DNA of 9,878 bases, from the NCBI GenBank assembly GCA_016296985.1, contig JAEDHM010000049.1, forward strand, positions 1 through 9,878, read 5' to 3'. The stretch is from Clostridia bacterium (GTDB lineage Bacteria > Bacillota > Clostridia > Christensenellales > CAG-1252). Position 1 is the first letter of the stretch. Every line of letters begins with the position of its first letter. A model generated the notes under the pieces. The model worked only from the letters and a program-made list of their open reading frames with translations, was not told the origin of the DNA and did not search any database. The translations under genes were made by a program, and so were the position numbers. Below, piece by piece: positions 1-5,324 of the stretch.

Positions 1-1
1 T

Positions 2-235
2 AGTGTGTACGCAAATATACGCGAGGCTAATTACGGGCAAAGTAAAGCGGATATGATTTCCAAGTTTGAAATCGCTCTCAAAGAATGTAACGAAACCGAA
101 GATTGGTTACAATTGTTATTCAACGAAGAGGTAAAAAGATTTTGCCGTCATTTTGATACCATTGAGTTTCCCATCTTTCATAGAGAATACGAATACAAAA
201 AAATTTTATACAAAAAAAGCCCCAACTACCGTTAG
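2..235 (+). CDS. Four-helix bundle protein (S23/TIGR02436-like), 5' end outside window
   Basis: The frame is open from the window edge, so the gene starts upstream; the GTG at 5-7 need not be the start. The visible part carries SKADMISKFEIALKECNET followed by a DWLQLL-like stretch. This resembles the third helix region of the four-helix bundle family first named for proteins encoded in 23S rRNA intervening sequences (Pfam PF05635). Members are small (about 115-125 aa) and mostly of unknown function; relatives occur as accessory proteins of diversity-generating retroelements. About 77 codons are visible. The last roughly 38 residues do not resemble the usual family tail, and the final codons lie inside a terminator hairpin that serves the convergent gene, so the C-terminus may be altered or decayed. 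Family assignment is from motif memory; function is unknown. Confidence 0.6.
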   Translation, partial: SVYANIREANYGQSKADMISKFEIALKECNETEDWLQLLFNEEVKRFCRHFDTIEFPIFHREYEYKKILYKKSPNYR

Positions 236-238
236 GGC
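212..238 (-). terminator. Intrinsic terminator of the XRE gene
   Basis: Read on the minus strand, GCCCTAAC, loop GGTA and GTTGGGGC form a stem of 4 + 3 bp around one A·C mismatch, followed by seven T (212-218). It lies 16 bases after the XRE stop. On the plus strand the same hairpin is followed only by ATTTTC, a weak terminator at the end of the four-helix gene, whose stop codon lies inside it. Confidence 0.75.
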
Positions 239-253
239 ATTTTCAAGTTGATT

Positions 254-475
254 TTAGCGATTTTTGTCCATCTTTCTCTTAAAGGTTTCGTAATCCAACA
301 AATCGTCGGGCGTTACGTTTAGGGCGTAAGCAATTTTCATCAAAGTCGTAAGATCAGGCTCACGCGCGCCAATCTCGTATTGACTAATACAAGACCTTGT
401 TACACCGATCTTCTCGGCAAGTTCTTGTTGTGTAATCTTATTTAACTTCCTAAATTCCTTTATCTCAACCTTCAT
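254..475 (-). CDS. XRE-family helix-turn-helix transcriptional regulator (73 aa)
   Basis: This is a stand-alone HTH_3/Cro-C1 DNA-binding domain filling nearly the whole protein. Residues 15-35 (TQQELAEKIGVTRSCISQYE) give the helix-turn-helix, and REPDLTTLMKIAYALNVTPDDLL gives helices 4-5. No extra effector domain is visible. The frame is open up to 550, but the ATG at 473-475 (MKVEIKEF) is chosen because the domain begins there and the longer start would run through the divergent promoter and inverted repeat. No Shine-Dalgarno precedes this ATG. A possible promoter (-35 TTGTCA at 510-515, -10 TATGGT at 488-493) would make an almost leaderless mRNA. The gene is divergent from the zinc-ribbon gene with a shared operator-like repeat, so I infer autoregulation and control of that neighbour. 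It could also be an antitoxin-like or element-derived repressor. Confidence 0.85.
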   Translation of the reverse strand: MKVEIKEFRKLNKITQQELAEKIGVTRSCISQYEIGAREPDLTTLMKIAYALNVTPDDLLDYETFKRKMDKNR

Positions 476-487
476 GATATGATTTTT

Positions 488-515
488 ACCATAAAAAGTA
501 ACAATATGTTGACAA
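488..515 (-). promoter_or_regulatory. Candidate promoter of the XRE gene
   Basis: On the minus strand TTGTCA (510-515, 5 of 6 to TTGACA), a 16-base spacer and TATGGT (488-493, 4 of 6 to TATAAT) lie just before the chosen start. Predicted transcription would begin about 6-7 bases upstream of the ATG. Its -35 overlaps the -35 of the divergent gene, so only one polymerase could occupy the region at a time. Confidence 0.35.
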
Positions 516-528
516 AGTAACATATTGT
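501..528. promoter_or_regulatory. Perfect inverted repeat, candidate XRE operator
   Basis: ACAATATGTT (501-510) and AACATATTGT (519-528) are exact reverse complements separated by GACAAAGT. The half-site centres are 18 bases apart. The repeat overlaps the -35 and spacer of the plus-strand promoter and the -35 of the minus-strand one. This is where a dimeric repressor would block both divergent genes. Binding by the adjacent XRE protein is inferred. Confidence 0.6.
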
Positions 529-538
529 CACATATAAT
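509..538 (+). promoter_or_regulatory. Consensus sigma-A-type promoter of the zinc-ribbon gene
   Basis: TTGACA (509-514) and TATAAT (533-538) both match the consensus exactly, with an 18-base spacer that contains the right half of the inverted repeat. Predicted transcription starts near 545, giving a leader of about 20 bases before the AGAGGG ribosome-binding site at 555-560. A fully consensus promoter covered by an operator-like repeat suggests strong expression when derepressed. Confidence 0.8.
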
Positions 539-566
539 GCTTTTATTCAATCAAAGAGGGATACGT

Positions 567-1046
567 ATGTGGTTAACTTGCCCAAAATGTGGTCACGAAT
601 GGAATACAGACGCCGACCTATATATTGAAAATCAAGTGAATGAAGAAAACAGGTGCGAAAATATCAAACTTGGGTATAACTGTCCAAGATGTCATTATAA
701 TGCGTCAAAAGACAACGGATGCTATATTACAACTGCTTGTATTGTTGCGAAAGGTTACGTAAGAGATTATACAATAATTAAAACTATGCGTAAATTCCGT
801 GACGAATATATGAATACCTCTCCTTCACGTCAAAGCATGGTTAAAAATTATTATCTCAATGCTCCTAAAGTAGTGGAAGAAATTACTAAAGCTCCAAATT
901 CCAATCAAATTTTTACAAAAATATACAAAGAAATGGTTTTACCAACCTACGAGGCTATAATCAATAACAAAAAGGATGAAGCCTGTCAAATATATTACGA
1001 TTATTTTCTCAAACTATGTAAAGAGTACGTCAAATCACCACAATAA
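567..1046 (+). CDS. Zinc-ribbon protein with CFI-box-like motif, function unknown (159 aa)
   Basis: The start is the ATG at 567-569 (MWLTCPKCGHEW). It has AGAGGG six bases upstream and lies downstream of the promoter; the frame is open back to a TTG at 525, but that lies inside the promoter spacer. Residues Cys5, Cys8, Cys39 and Cys42 (CPKC, CPRC) form an N-terminal zinc ribbon. A short motif GCYITTAC at 51-58 recalls the 'CFI-box' found in many proteins of unknown role, where it is followed by an arginine-rich helix; here MRKFRDEYM at 74-82 fits that. The rest is predicted helical (NAPKVVEEI, IYYDYFLKLCKEY). No signal peptide or membrane segment is seen, so it is probably cytosolic. It is divergent from the XRE gene and likely controlled by it. 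The CFI-box assignment is tentative. Confidence 0.7.
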   Translation: MWLTCPKCGHEWNTDADLYIENQVNEENRCENIKLGYNCPRCHYNASKDNGCYITTACIVAKGYVRDYTIIKTMRKFRDEYMNTSPSRQSMVKNYYLNAPKVVEEITKAPNSNQIFTKIYKEMVLPTYEAIINNKKDEACQIYYDYFLKLCKEYVKSPQ

Positions 1047-1080
1047 AAAGCCCCAACGTTTGTTAGGGCTTCAATTTTTT
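1045..1080. terminator. Bidirectional terminator between the zinc-ribbon gene and ferritin
   Basis: AGCCC-C-AAC, loop GTTT and GTT-A-GGGCT (1049-1070) form a hairpin with one mismatch. On the plus strand it starts three bases after the zinc-ribbon stop codon and is followed by TCAATTTTTT. On the minus strand the same stem is followed by a run of T (complement of 1045-1049), so it can also end the ferritin transcript. It is nearly identical to the hairpin at 219-238 apart from the loop. Confidence 0.8.
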
Positions 1081-1143
1081 GTTTAATAATGGACAAGGAA
1101 AAGCACTGGACTTTATCTTCCGCTTTCCCTAAACGTCATTTTT

Positions 1144-1653
1144 TTATAAAACAAGAGAGGGTGCGCTGTATACCCTTGCCTTAAGCTCTTGATTGAGCAT
1201 ATAAAGGCTTTTGGGGTCCGAGCCAAAAAGTTCCATCTTTTTGATAAGGTCGTTGGCATTGGTTTCTTCCTCGCCTTGCTCTTTTACAAACCAGTCAAGG
1301 AATTGCATTGTACGGAAATCCTTTACTTCGTAAGCGGCAGCGTAAATAGTGTTGATAAGCGAGGTAACGTATTCTTCATGTTCTAAACCTGCTTTCAAAA
1401 CGTCCATATGGCAAGCAAACTCTTTGTCGGGCTTTGCGATTGCCTCAAGGGTAACCTTTTGATTTTCATTTTGAAGATATTGATAGAAAAGCATTGCGTG
1501 ATCACGTTCTTCTTGCGCTTGGATTTTGTACCAATTTGCAAAACCGTCAAGACCTGCGTCTTCAAAATAGTTGGAAAAATCAAGATAGAGATAAGCGGAA
1601 TAAAATTCTTTGTTTATTTGTTGATTTAACAAGTCGCGAACCTTTGCGTTCAT
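1144..1653 (-). CDS. ftnA: Bacterial non-heme ferritin (iron storage)
   Basis: At 169 aa it is about the length of E. coli FtnA-type ferritins, which oxidise Fe(II) at a dinuclear centre and store the ferric mineral inside a 24-subunit cytoplasmic cage. Ferroxidase ligands are in the expected order with a one-residue offset from E. coli: Glu16, Tyr23, Glu49, His52 (EERDHA), Glu93, Gln126 and Glu129 (EQGEEE). No C-terminal heme-binding or targeting extension is present. The ATG at 1651-1653 is preceded by AAGGAG, which shares bases with the stop codon of the superoxide reductase gene 11 bases upstream, so the two are one operon and probably translationally coupled. Pairing iron sequestration with superoxide removal fits oxygen defence in an anaerobe. 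The symbol is by family; ftn would serve equally. Confidence 0.95.
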   Translation of the reverse strand: MNAKVRDLLNQQINKEFYSAYLYLDFSNYFEDAGLDGFANWYKIQAQEERDHAMLFYQYLQNENQKVTLEAIAKPDKEFACHMDVLKAGLEHEEYVTSLINTIYAAAYEVKDFRTMQFLDWFVKEQGEEETNANDLIKKMELFGSDPKSLYMLNQELKARVYSAPSLVL

Positions 1654-1664
1654 AATTACTCTCC

Positions 1665-2051
1665 TTATTTAATTTCAGTTTTCCACAATCCGTGAAGATT
1701 GCAATATGCGTATACAGCGATAGGGGTTTCGTCGGACAAAGCAAAAGTAACTACGGGAGCTTTGCCTACTTCTAAGCACTTACGTTGACCGCCACGACTG
1801 GTTTGAAGATATACCCACAAAATGCTGTGCTCGGGAATCATAGGATGTTCAACGGATCCAACGGTAACCGTTACGGTATTTCCATCAACGCTTACTACGG
1901 GAAGGTGCTTTTCAACGCTTGCTTCAACGGTGCCGGGAACAAGTTTAGTCATTTTTTGACCGCAACACATCACAGGAACGCCTGCGTCGTTGATCATACC
2001 GATCAAATTTCCACAATGTTCACAAATATAAAACTTATTATTTTCACACAT
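1665..2051 (-). CDS. dfx: Desulfoferrodoxin, two-iron superoxide reductase
   Basis: This 128-aa cytoplasmic enzyme reduces superoxide to hydrogen peroxide without releasing oxygen, using electrons from rubredoxin-type donors. The N-terminal desulforedoxin-like domain (residues 1-36) has Cys10, Cys13, Cys29 and Cys30 for the rubredoxin-like iron (centre I). The C-terminal domain carries the catalytic centre: Glu47-Lys48-His49 with the conserved Glu and Lys, then His69, His75, Cys117 and His120 (CNLHG). Every ligand of the class I enzyme is present, so it should be active. The ATG at 2049-2051 follows GGAGG with an 8-base spacer. It is first in a two-gene unit with ferritin and has its own promoter at 2081-2109. 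Such genes are often PerR-controlled in clostridia; a weak PerR-like sequence overlaps the promoter. Confidence 0.96.
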   Translation of the reverse strand: MCENNKFYICEHCGNLIGMINDAGVPVMCCGQKMTKLVPGTVEASVEKHLPVVSVDGNTVTVTVGSVEHPMIPEHSILWVYLQTSRGGQRKCLEVGKAPVVTFALSDETPIAVYAYCNLHGLWKTEIK

Positions 2052-2080
2052 AGTAAAAACCTCCGATTTGTTATATTGAT

Positions 2081-2109
2081 ATTATGCCACAAATTTTTAT
2101 AAAATTCAA
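2081..2109 (-). promoter_or_regulatory. Sigma-A-type promoter of the superoxide reductase-ferritin operon
   Basis: On the minus strand TTGAAT (2104-2109), a 17-base spacer and CATAAT (2081-2086) give a good vegetative promoter 30 bases upstream of the start codon. Predicted transcription begins near 2074. The sequence TTATATTGATATTAT at 2071-2085 overlaps the -10 and matches about 10 of 14 defined positions of the Firmicutes PerR box; in AT-rich DNA this is only suggestive. Confidence 0.7.
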
Positions 2110-2254
2110 GAAGTAATCTATACTCCTTCAACCTTTATTTTTGTACCAAACTAAATTTTTTACCTTTTATAAATTGGCAACGGCTTAAAATAAGAAAATT
2201 GATTTTTTTCTTGTTAATAGAACCATTTGGAAGGTAAAAAACCTTTTACAAACG

Positions 2255-2280
2255 AAAAAGCCTCCCGCATTGCGGAAGGC
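2255..2280 (-). terminator. Intrinsic terminator of the ribosomal protein/rpoA operon
   Basis: On the minus strand GCCTTCCGC and GCGGGAGGC form a nine-base-pair stem (one T·G wobble) around the loop AAT, followed by TTTTT. It lies 14 bases after the rplQ stop and separates the translation operon from the oxidative-stress operon. The AT-rich stretch from 2254 to 2110 beyond it shows no gene; I see only short low-complexity repeats there. Confidence 0.85.
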
Positions 2281-2294
2281 ATTTTAAGGGTTTG

Positions 2295-2801
2295 TTAAAT
2301 CAAAGAAACGATTACCATTTCAGCAGCATCACCGCTACGTTTTCCAAGTTTAACGATTCTGGTATAACCGCCACCTTGGCCGTTTTCCTCGTTACGCTTT
2401 GCGTACTTGGGAGCATATTCGTTGAAGATCTTTTCAATCAAAGGATGCTTGATATCACGGGTGCGTTCTTTGTACTTGCCTTTGCTTTCACCGTCAGCCT
2501 TAGGCTCTTGCAAATCATACAATTCAGCCATGAGTTTGCGTCTTGCAGCCAACTTTTTAGGACCGTCGTTTGTAAAAGTAAAGGAAACCTTTTCGCCCTT
2601 GAGGTTGGTCTTAATCTTGCTAACCTCAACGGTATCAGTGTAAGTGTTAATAGCCAAAGTCAATAGCTTTTCAGCGATTTGAGCAACTTCCTTTGCGCGA
2701 GTAACGGTGGATTCAATTTTGCCGTACCACAAAAGATTGCTTACTTGGTTTTTAAGCATTGCCATTCTTTGGTCTGTAGGTCTACCTAATTTCCTTGCCA
2801 T
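2295..2801 (-). CDS. rplQ: 50S ribosomal protein L17, long form with two insertions
   Basis: L17 binds 23S rRNA near the exit-tunnel side of the large subunit. The core is clear: RKLGRPTDQRMAMLKN at the N-terminus, IESTVTRAKEV at 29-39, and the C-terminal GGGYTRIVKLGKRSGDAAEM. The protein has 168 aa against about 120 in Bacillus subtilis. The extra length is in two places: roughly residues 52-81 (TDTVEVSKIKTNLKGEKVSF region, beta-rich and charged) and 97-120 (lysine- and glutamate-rich). Longer L17 proteins are known in some clostridial lineages. The start ATG follows GGGAGG with 5 bases between. It is the last gene of the operon, 48 bases after rpoA, and a hairpin at 2813-2839 directly abuts its ribosome-binding site. 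Confidence 0.97.
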   Translation of the reverse strand: MARKLGRPTDQRMAMLKNQVSNLLWYGKIESTVTRAKEVAQIAEKLLTLAINTYTDTVEVSKIKTNLKGEKVSFTFTNDGPKKLAARRKLMAELYDLQEPKADGESKGKYKERTRDIKHPLIEKIFNEYAPKYAKRNEENGQGGGYTRIVKLGKRSGDAAEMVIVSLI

Positions 2802-2812
2802 ATTTGCCTCCC

Positions 2813-2839
2813 GAAGAATTGAGAATATCTCGCTTCTTC
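2813..2839 (-). other. RNA hairpin abutting the rplQ ribosome-binding site
   Basis: In the transcript GAAGAA pairs with TTCTTC (2834-2839 with 2813-2818). A 2x2 internal loop separates this from GAGA/TCTC (2828-2831 with 2821-2824), closed by the loop TAT. The next six bases are the Shine-Dalgarno GGGAGG. The stem fills most of the rpoA-rplQ spacer. It may tune L17 translation or act as a processing site; there is no T-run, so it is not a terminator. Confidence 0.5.
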
Positions 2840-2849
2840 CTGTAATTTT

Positions 2850-3809
2850 TTAATCGTCGTTGCTGCGGAGTTGTAAGCCCAAATCCGCCAACTTTTTAAT
2901 AACTTCTTCTAAAGACTTTTGTCCTAAGTTGCGCACTTTAAGCATGTCGTCAACGGACTTTTTGGTTAAATCATCTACTGTGTGGATAGAGGCTCTCTTC
3001 AAACAGTTGTAAGAACGGACGGATAAATCCAATTCTTCGATCGCCATATCCAATACCTTTTGTTGCTTGTTTTCTTCGGTGGGTTTGATTGTGCTTCCAA
3101 TTTCGCCCATTGCTGCGGACAAATCAACAAAAAGTCTTGCGTGGTCGTCCAAAATCTTTGCGGATAAGCTTACGATATCCTTGCAAGAAATTGTACCATT
3201 GGTTTCAACTTCTAAGATAAGCTTATCATAGTCAATATTTTGACCGACACGAGTAGCTTCAACGGAATAACTTGCACGTACCACGGGGGTGAAGATGCTG
3301 TCGATGGGTATGTATCCAATAGGTTGAGAATCGTCTTTGTTTTTGTCTGCAGAAACGTATCCTCTACCACTTCCGATAGTCAATTCGATTTCTAATCTTC
3401 CACCTTCATCCAAGGTGCAAATATAATGTTCGGGGTTGAGCACTTCAACGTAACCGCCACAATTGATATCAGCGCCGGTAACAACGCCGGGTTCTTCGCG
3501 AGAAATGCGGATTACGGGCTTGTTATCATTGTCGATAGGGTCGATTGCTCTGAAGTTTAAACCCTTAAGGTTTAAAATGATTTCTACAACGTCTTCTGCA
3601 ACTGCAGGGATTGTAGAGAATTCGTGCTGTACGCCGTCGATTTTAATTCCAACGATGGCGGTGCCGGGCAAAGCAGAGAGCAACATTCTTCTCAATGAAT
3701 TACCCAAAGTGGTGCCAAGACCTTTTTCAAGAGGCTCGACGATAAATCTTCCACATCTTCCGTCAGCGCTTTCCTCAGTAATAATTTGGGGTTGTTTAAT
3801 TTCTATCAT
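2850..3809 (-). CDS. rpoA: DNA-directed RNA polymerase subunit alpha
   Basis: The 319-aa protein has the normal length and both domains. The N-terminal domain (about 1-235) dimerises and nucleates core polymerase assembly; GLGTTLGNSLRRMLLSALPG at 30-49 is the signature. After a short linker (about 240-252) comes the C-terminal domain (about 255-315) with DLSVRSYNCLKRA at 261-273. Arg265 and Asn268 there correspond to the residues that contact UP-element DNA and activators, and the helix-hairpin-helix sequence VRNLGQKSLEEV follows. The start ATG follows AAAGGAGG closely. It sits between rpsD and rplQ as in the alpha operon of most bacteria, so polymerase supply is tied to ribosomal protein expression. 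Confidence 0.99.
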   Translation of the reverse strand: MIEIKQPQIITEESADGRCGRFIVEPLEKGLGTTLGNSLRRMLLSALPGTAIVGIKIDGVQHEFSTIPAVAEDVVEIILNLKGLNFRAIDPIDNDNKPVIRISREEPGVVTGADINCGGYVEVLNPEHYICTLDEGGRLEIELTIGSGRGYVSADKNKDDSQPIGYIPIDSIFTPVVRASYSVEATRVGQNIDYDKLILEVETNGTISCKDIVSLSAKILDDHARLFVDLSAAMGEIGSTIKPTEENKQQKVLDMAIEELDLSVRSYNCLKRASIHTVDDLTKKSVDDMLKVRNLGQKSLEEVIKKLADLGLQLRSNDD

Positions 3810-3826
3810 TAAGAGACCTCCTTTAA

Positions 3827-4480
3827 TTACTTGGAATACAACTCTACGATCATATGCTCCTTGATTCTAGAGTCGATATCCTCTCTTGTAGGCATCGCTA
3901 ATACTTTTCCTGTCAAAGTAGTCTTGTCAAACTCTAACCAACCGGGGATTGCAGCCCTAGAGCCTACTTCCTTAACAGATTCAAACAACTTCTTGTCAGC
4001 CTTTGTGGGCTTTACAGCGATAACGTCGCCAACACTACAAATGTAGGAAGGGATGTTTACGTTTTTGCCGTTGACAGTAAGAAGGTTGTGATTGACAATC
4101 TGTCTAGCTTGCGCACGGCTTGCGCCTAAGCCAAGACGGAAAACGATATTGTCAAGTCTTCTTTCAATAAGAATAAGCATATTTTCGCCGGTAACGCCCT
4201 TTTGTCTTTCGGCTGCGGCATAGTACTTGAAGAATTGTTTTTCAAGTACGCCATATGCTCTTTTGGTTTTTTGTTTTTCACGAAGTTGCAAAGCATAACC
4301 GCTGATTTTCTTTCTTCCGGGATGAGTAGGTCCGGGAGGAGCAATGCGGCCTTTGTCCAAAGGACAAAGAGTCTTTGCGGTTCCTTCGCTGCTGATGTTA
4401 TAACATCTGTCGCCCTTCAAATAGAGCTTTTCGCCCTCTCTTCTGCAAAGACGACATACGGGTCCTGTGTATTTTGCCAT
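3827..4480 (-). CDS. rpsD: 30S ribosomal protein S4, zinc-type with an expanded zinc loop
   Basis: S4 is a primary 16S rRNA-binding protein that starts 30S body assembly and often autoregulates its operon. The N-terminus MAKYTGPVCRLCRREGEKLY is typical of the zinc-binding form: Cys9, Cys12, Cys26 and Cys39. In Thermus the last two ligands are four residues apart; here twelve intervene (residues 27-38), and the usual PPGQHG is replaced by a PPGPTHPGRKK-like sequence. The rest is standard, with LQLREKQK at 65-72 and an S4 RNA-binding domain around 107-170 (RRLDNIVFRLGLGASRAQAR). Length is 217 aa against about 200-209 usually, explained by this loop. The gene lies in the alpha operon after rpsK, 12 bases downstream, whereas in Bacillus subtilis it is elsewhere. 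The rpsK stop TAG forms part of its Shine-Dalgarno. Confidence 0.98.
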   Translation of the reverse strand: MAKYTGPVCRLCRREGEKLYLKGDRCYNISSEGTAKTLCPLDKGRIAPPGPTHPGRKKISGYALQLREKQKTKRAYGVLEKQFFKYYAAAERQKGVTGENMLILIERRLDNIVFRLGLGASRAQARQIVNHNLLTVNGKNVNIPSYICSVGDVIAVKPTKADKKLFESVKEVGSRAAIPGWLEFDKTTLTGKVLAMPTREDIDSRIKEHMIVELYSK

Positions 4481-4492
4481 ACCTTTTACCTC

Positions 4493-4885
4493 CTATAGTC
4501 TTCTTCTCTTGGGCGGACGGCAACCGTTGTGAGGGATAGGGGATACGTCTTTGATAAGACTTACTGCGATATCACAATTTCCCAAAGCACGGATTGCGCT
4601 TTCTCTGCCTTGACCGGGACCTTTAACGTATACTTCAACGGTCTTCAAGCCATGGTCTTTTGCGGCTTTTGCTGCGGTTTCAACAACGGTTTGTGCGGCA
4701 TAAGGAGTACTCTTTTTGCCACCGCGGAGACCCAACACACCGGAAGAGCACCAGGATATAGTGTTGCCATTAAGGTCGGTAAAAGTTGCAATCGTGTTGT
4801 TGAAAGAACATTGAATGTGAACTTGTCCTTTTTCAACACGAACTATGTCTTTACGTTTTTTGATTGCGCTACGTCTAACTGCCAT
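4493..4885 (-). CDS. rpsK: 30S ribosomal protein S11
   Basis: The 130-aa protein is the normal length for S11, which lines the mRNA exit side of the 30S platform. Visible signatures are IQCSFNNTIATFTDLNGNT, KSTPYAAQ, VKGPGQGRESAIRAL and the C-terminal DVSPIPHNGCRPPKRRR, nearly invariant in bacteria. The platform-loop sequence reads GLRGGKKSTPYAAQ where GFKGSRKSTPFAAQ is common, a mild variation. The start ATG is preceded by AAGGAGGT, whose first bases are the stop codon of rpsM, 11 bases upstream. Confidence 0.99.
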   Translation of the reverse strand: MAVRRSAIKKRKDIVRVEKGQVHIQCSFNNTIATFTDLNGNTISWCSSGVLGLRGGKKSTPYAAQTVVETAAKAAKDHGLKTVEVYVKGPGQGRESAIRALGNCDIAVSLIKDVSPIPHNGCRPPKRRRL

Positions 4886-4896
4886 GTTCTACCTCC

Positions 4897-5271
4897 TTAC
4901 TTCGCCTTTTTGGCTTTACCGACGGTACGTTTGGGACCCTTACGGGTACGAGCGTTTCTCTTGGTGCTTTGTCCTCTTACGGGCAAACCCTTACGATGAC
5001 GAACGCCACGGTAACAACCTATTTCGCGGAGTCTTTTGATATTCATATCGACCTCTCTCTTGAGGTCACCTTCGACGTGCAAATTCTTTTCAATGTAATC
5101 ACGGATCAAAGAAATGTCTGATTCGGTCAAATCCTTAACTCTGGTGTCGGGATTAACGCCGGTTTCAGCCAAAATCTTGCCCGCGGTTGTCCTGCCGATA
5201 CCATAGATATAGGTCAAGCCTATCTCTACCCTTTTTTCTCTCGGCAAATCCACACCGGATATACGAGCCAT
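4897..5271 (-). CDS. rpsM: 30S ribosomal protein S13, first gene of the alpha operon
   Basis: The 124-aa S13 sits in the head of the 30S subunit and contacts L5 in the intersubunit bridge and the P-site tRNA through its tail. It begins MARISGVDLPREKRVEIGLT, has the helix-two-turn-helix region YIYGIGRTTAGKIL, then REIGCYRGVRHRKGLPVRGQ and a basic C-terminal tail rich in Lys and Arg. The ATG follows GGAGG with an 8-base spacer. Upstream is a 170-base gap to rpmJ, far longer than other gaps in this operon, with its own promoter and a folded RNA leader. Confidence 0.99.
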   Translation of the reverse strand: MARISGVDLPREKRVEIGLTYIYGIGRTTAGKILAETGVNPDTRVKDLTESDISLIRDYIEKNLHVEGDLKREVDMNIKRLREIGCYRGVRHRKGLPVRGQSTKRNARTRKGPKRTVGKAKKAK

Positions 5272-5324
5272 TAAAATACCTCCATTTTTCTCTAGAAACT
5301 TTTTACTTTATGATATCTATGCCT

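Noticed and set aside
525..566. Upstream TTG start for the zinc-ribbon gene
   Set aside because: It lies in the promoter spacer, upstream of the predicted transcription start; the ATG at 567 has AGAGGG and begins the zinc ribbon properly.
2111..2129. Imperfect palindrome around GAAGTA...TACTCCTTC upstream of the superoxide reductase -35
   Set aside because: The arms need a gap and mismatches, and such repeats are frequent in AT-rich DNA; not enough to call an operator.
2231..2245. Small inverted repeat AAGGT-AAAAA-ACCTT after the ribosomal operon terminator
   Set aside because: The stem is only five pairs in AT-rich sequence with no T-run; a strong terminator already lies next to it.
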